Positions 6,220-6,454 of a DNA stretch of 6,454 nucleotides are shown piece after piece (position 1 is the stretch's first letter; every line of letters begins with the position of its first letter). A model generated the notes under the pieces. The model worked only from the letters and a program-made list of their open reading frames with translations, did not search any database and was not told the origin of the DNA. The stretch covers positions 1 through 6,454 of the forward strand of contig CALKHV010000068.1 in assembly GCA_937988865.1 (NCBI GenBank), given 5' to 3'. Position numbers and translations under genes: made by a program. Source of the stretch: an uncultured Propionibacteriaceae bacterium. GTDB lineage: Bacteria; Actinomycetota; Actinomycetes; Propionibacteriales; Propionibacteriaceae.

Positions 6220-6454
6220 TTGAACAGTCAATTTCTCTCGGGCGGTCGGCCTCGAGTCGGACTCAGCGCCGTGATTGTCGCGTCCCTGTTCCTCGTTGGT
6301 TGCACCGGCGACCAACCCACCACGACGCCACCGCCGAGCGTCAGGGCTGACGGATCGATCGAACAATCCGTGGCCGGCGTCCATTTGGTGGGGCCGCCGG
6401 GATCCCTCGACGGAAGCGGCGTCGCCCTCACGACCCACAGCGTCCCGACCTCGG
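6220..6454 (+). CDS. Secreted lipoprotein of unknown function, TTG start, 3' end outside window
   Basis: The frame from TTG at 6220 is open to the right edge (78 codons). The N-terminus is a type II signal peptide: polar/basic start MNSQFLSGGRPR, hydrophobic core VGLSAVIVASLFLVG and lipobox LVG-Cys with Cys28 at 6301-6303. Lipidation of this Cys would tether the protein to the outer face of the membrane. A Thr/Pro-rich tether follows (TGDQPTTTPPPS), then the beginning of a beta-rich domain (GVHLVGPPGSLDGSGVAL). The start was chosen because the in-frame GTG at 6271 leaves only ten residues before the Cys and removes the basic region, while the TTG at 6091 would place the Cys too deep. A purine-rich AAGGGCGGGG lies upstream as a modest ribosome site. 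I do not recognise the mature domain. Divergence from the giant surface-protein gene hints at shared surface context only. Confidence 0.72.
   Translation, partial: MNSQFLSGGRPRVGLSAVIVASLFLVGCTGDQPTTTPPPSVRADGSIEQSVAGVHLVGPPGSLDGSGVALTTHSVPTS

Noticed and set aside
6271..6303. GTG at 6271 as start of the lipoprotein
   Set aside because: Only ten residues would precede the lipobox cysteine, with no basic residue, which is too short for a type II signal peptide.
6076..6438. Upstream part of a 175-codon minus-strand frame
   Set aside because: Over 6220-6438 it is the codon-registered antisense of the lipoprotein gene, whose lipobox signal peptide is far better evidence of coding.
1..6454. CRISPR array, insertion sequence, tRNA or rRNA
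   Set aside because: I found no regularly spaced direct repeats, terminal inverted repeats with a transposase, cloverleaf or conserved rRNA segment on either strand.

Overview
The window is GC-rich and carries one very large reading frame on the minus strand, with strongly G/C-ending codons, plus the start of a divergent lipoprotein gene on the plus strand. A GC-rich genome, an actinobacterial-type giant Ig-like/FN3 surface protein, a good Shine-Dalgarno and a TTG-initiated lipoprotein together suggest a high-GC Gram-positive bacterium (Actinomycetota). No marker here gives the genus.

Positions 1-5767 (minus strand) are a single gene read from ATG at 5767 toward the left edge. I translated it by hand: 1,922 codons without a stop, and it is still open at position 1, so its C-terminus lies outside the window. 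The predicted product is an exported or membrane-anchored multidomain protein. In order it has a short basic N-terminus and one hydrophobic segment (residues 1-34), a beta-rich propeller-like head (about 35-350), an acidic linker (about 354-380), about eleven tandem cadherin/Ig-like domains (about 383-1459), and at least five fibronectin type III domains (1460 to the edge). Many Ig-like domains carry a D-x-D-G-D type acidic loop suited to calcium; four have lost it. From family knowledge, such proteins often sit upstream of MoxR-type ATPase, DUF58 and transglutaminase-like genes in Actinobacteria. Those neighbours would lie left of this window and cannot be seen.

Positions 5768-6219 separate the two divergent genes. 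The stretch holds the Shine-Dalgarno of the large gene, a short inverted repeat, a weak candidate promoter for the lipoprotein and a doubtful 54-residue reading frame on the minus strand. No tRNA, rRNA, CRISPR array or insertion sequence is visible.

Positions 6220-6454 (plus strand) are the 5' part of a lipoprotein gene with a TTG start, a signal peptide ending in a lipobox (LVGC) and a Thr/Pro-rich tether. It runs off the right edge and its function is unknown. Both products are predicted to be at the cell surface, but a shared role is only inference from their arrangement. I found no clear sign of an undescribed system; the most informative points are the architecture and repeat decay of the giant protein and the unannotated-looking TTG lipoprotein.
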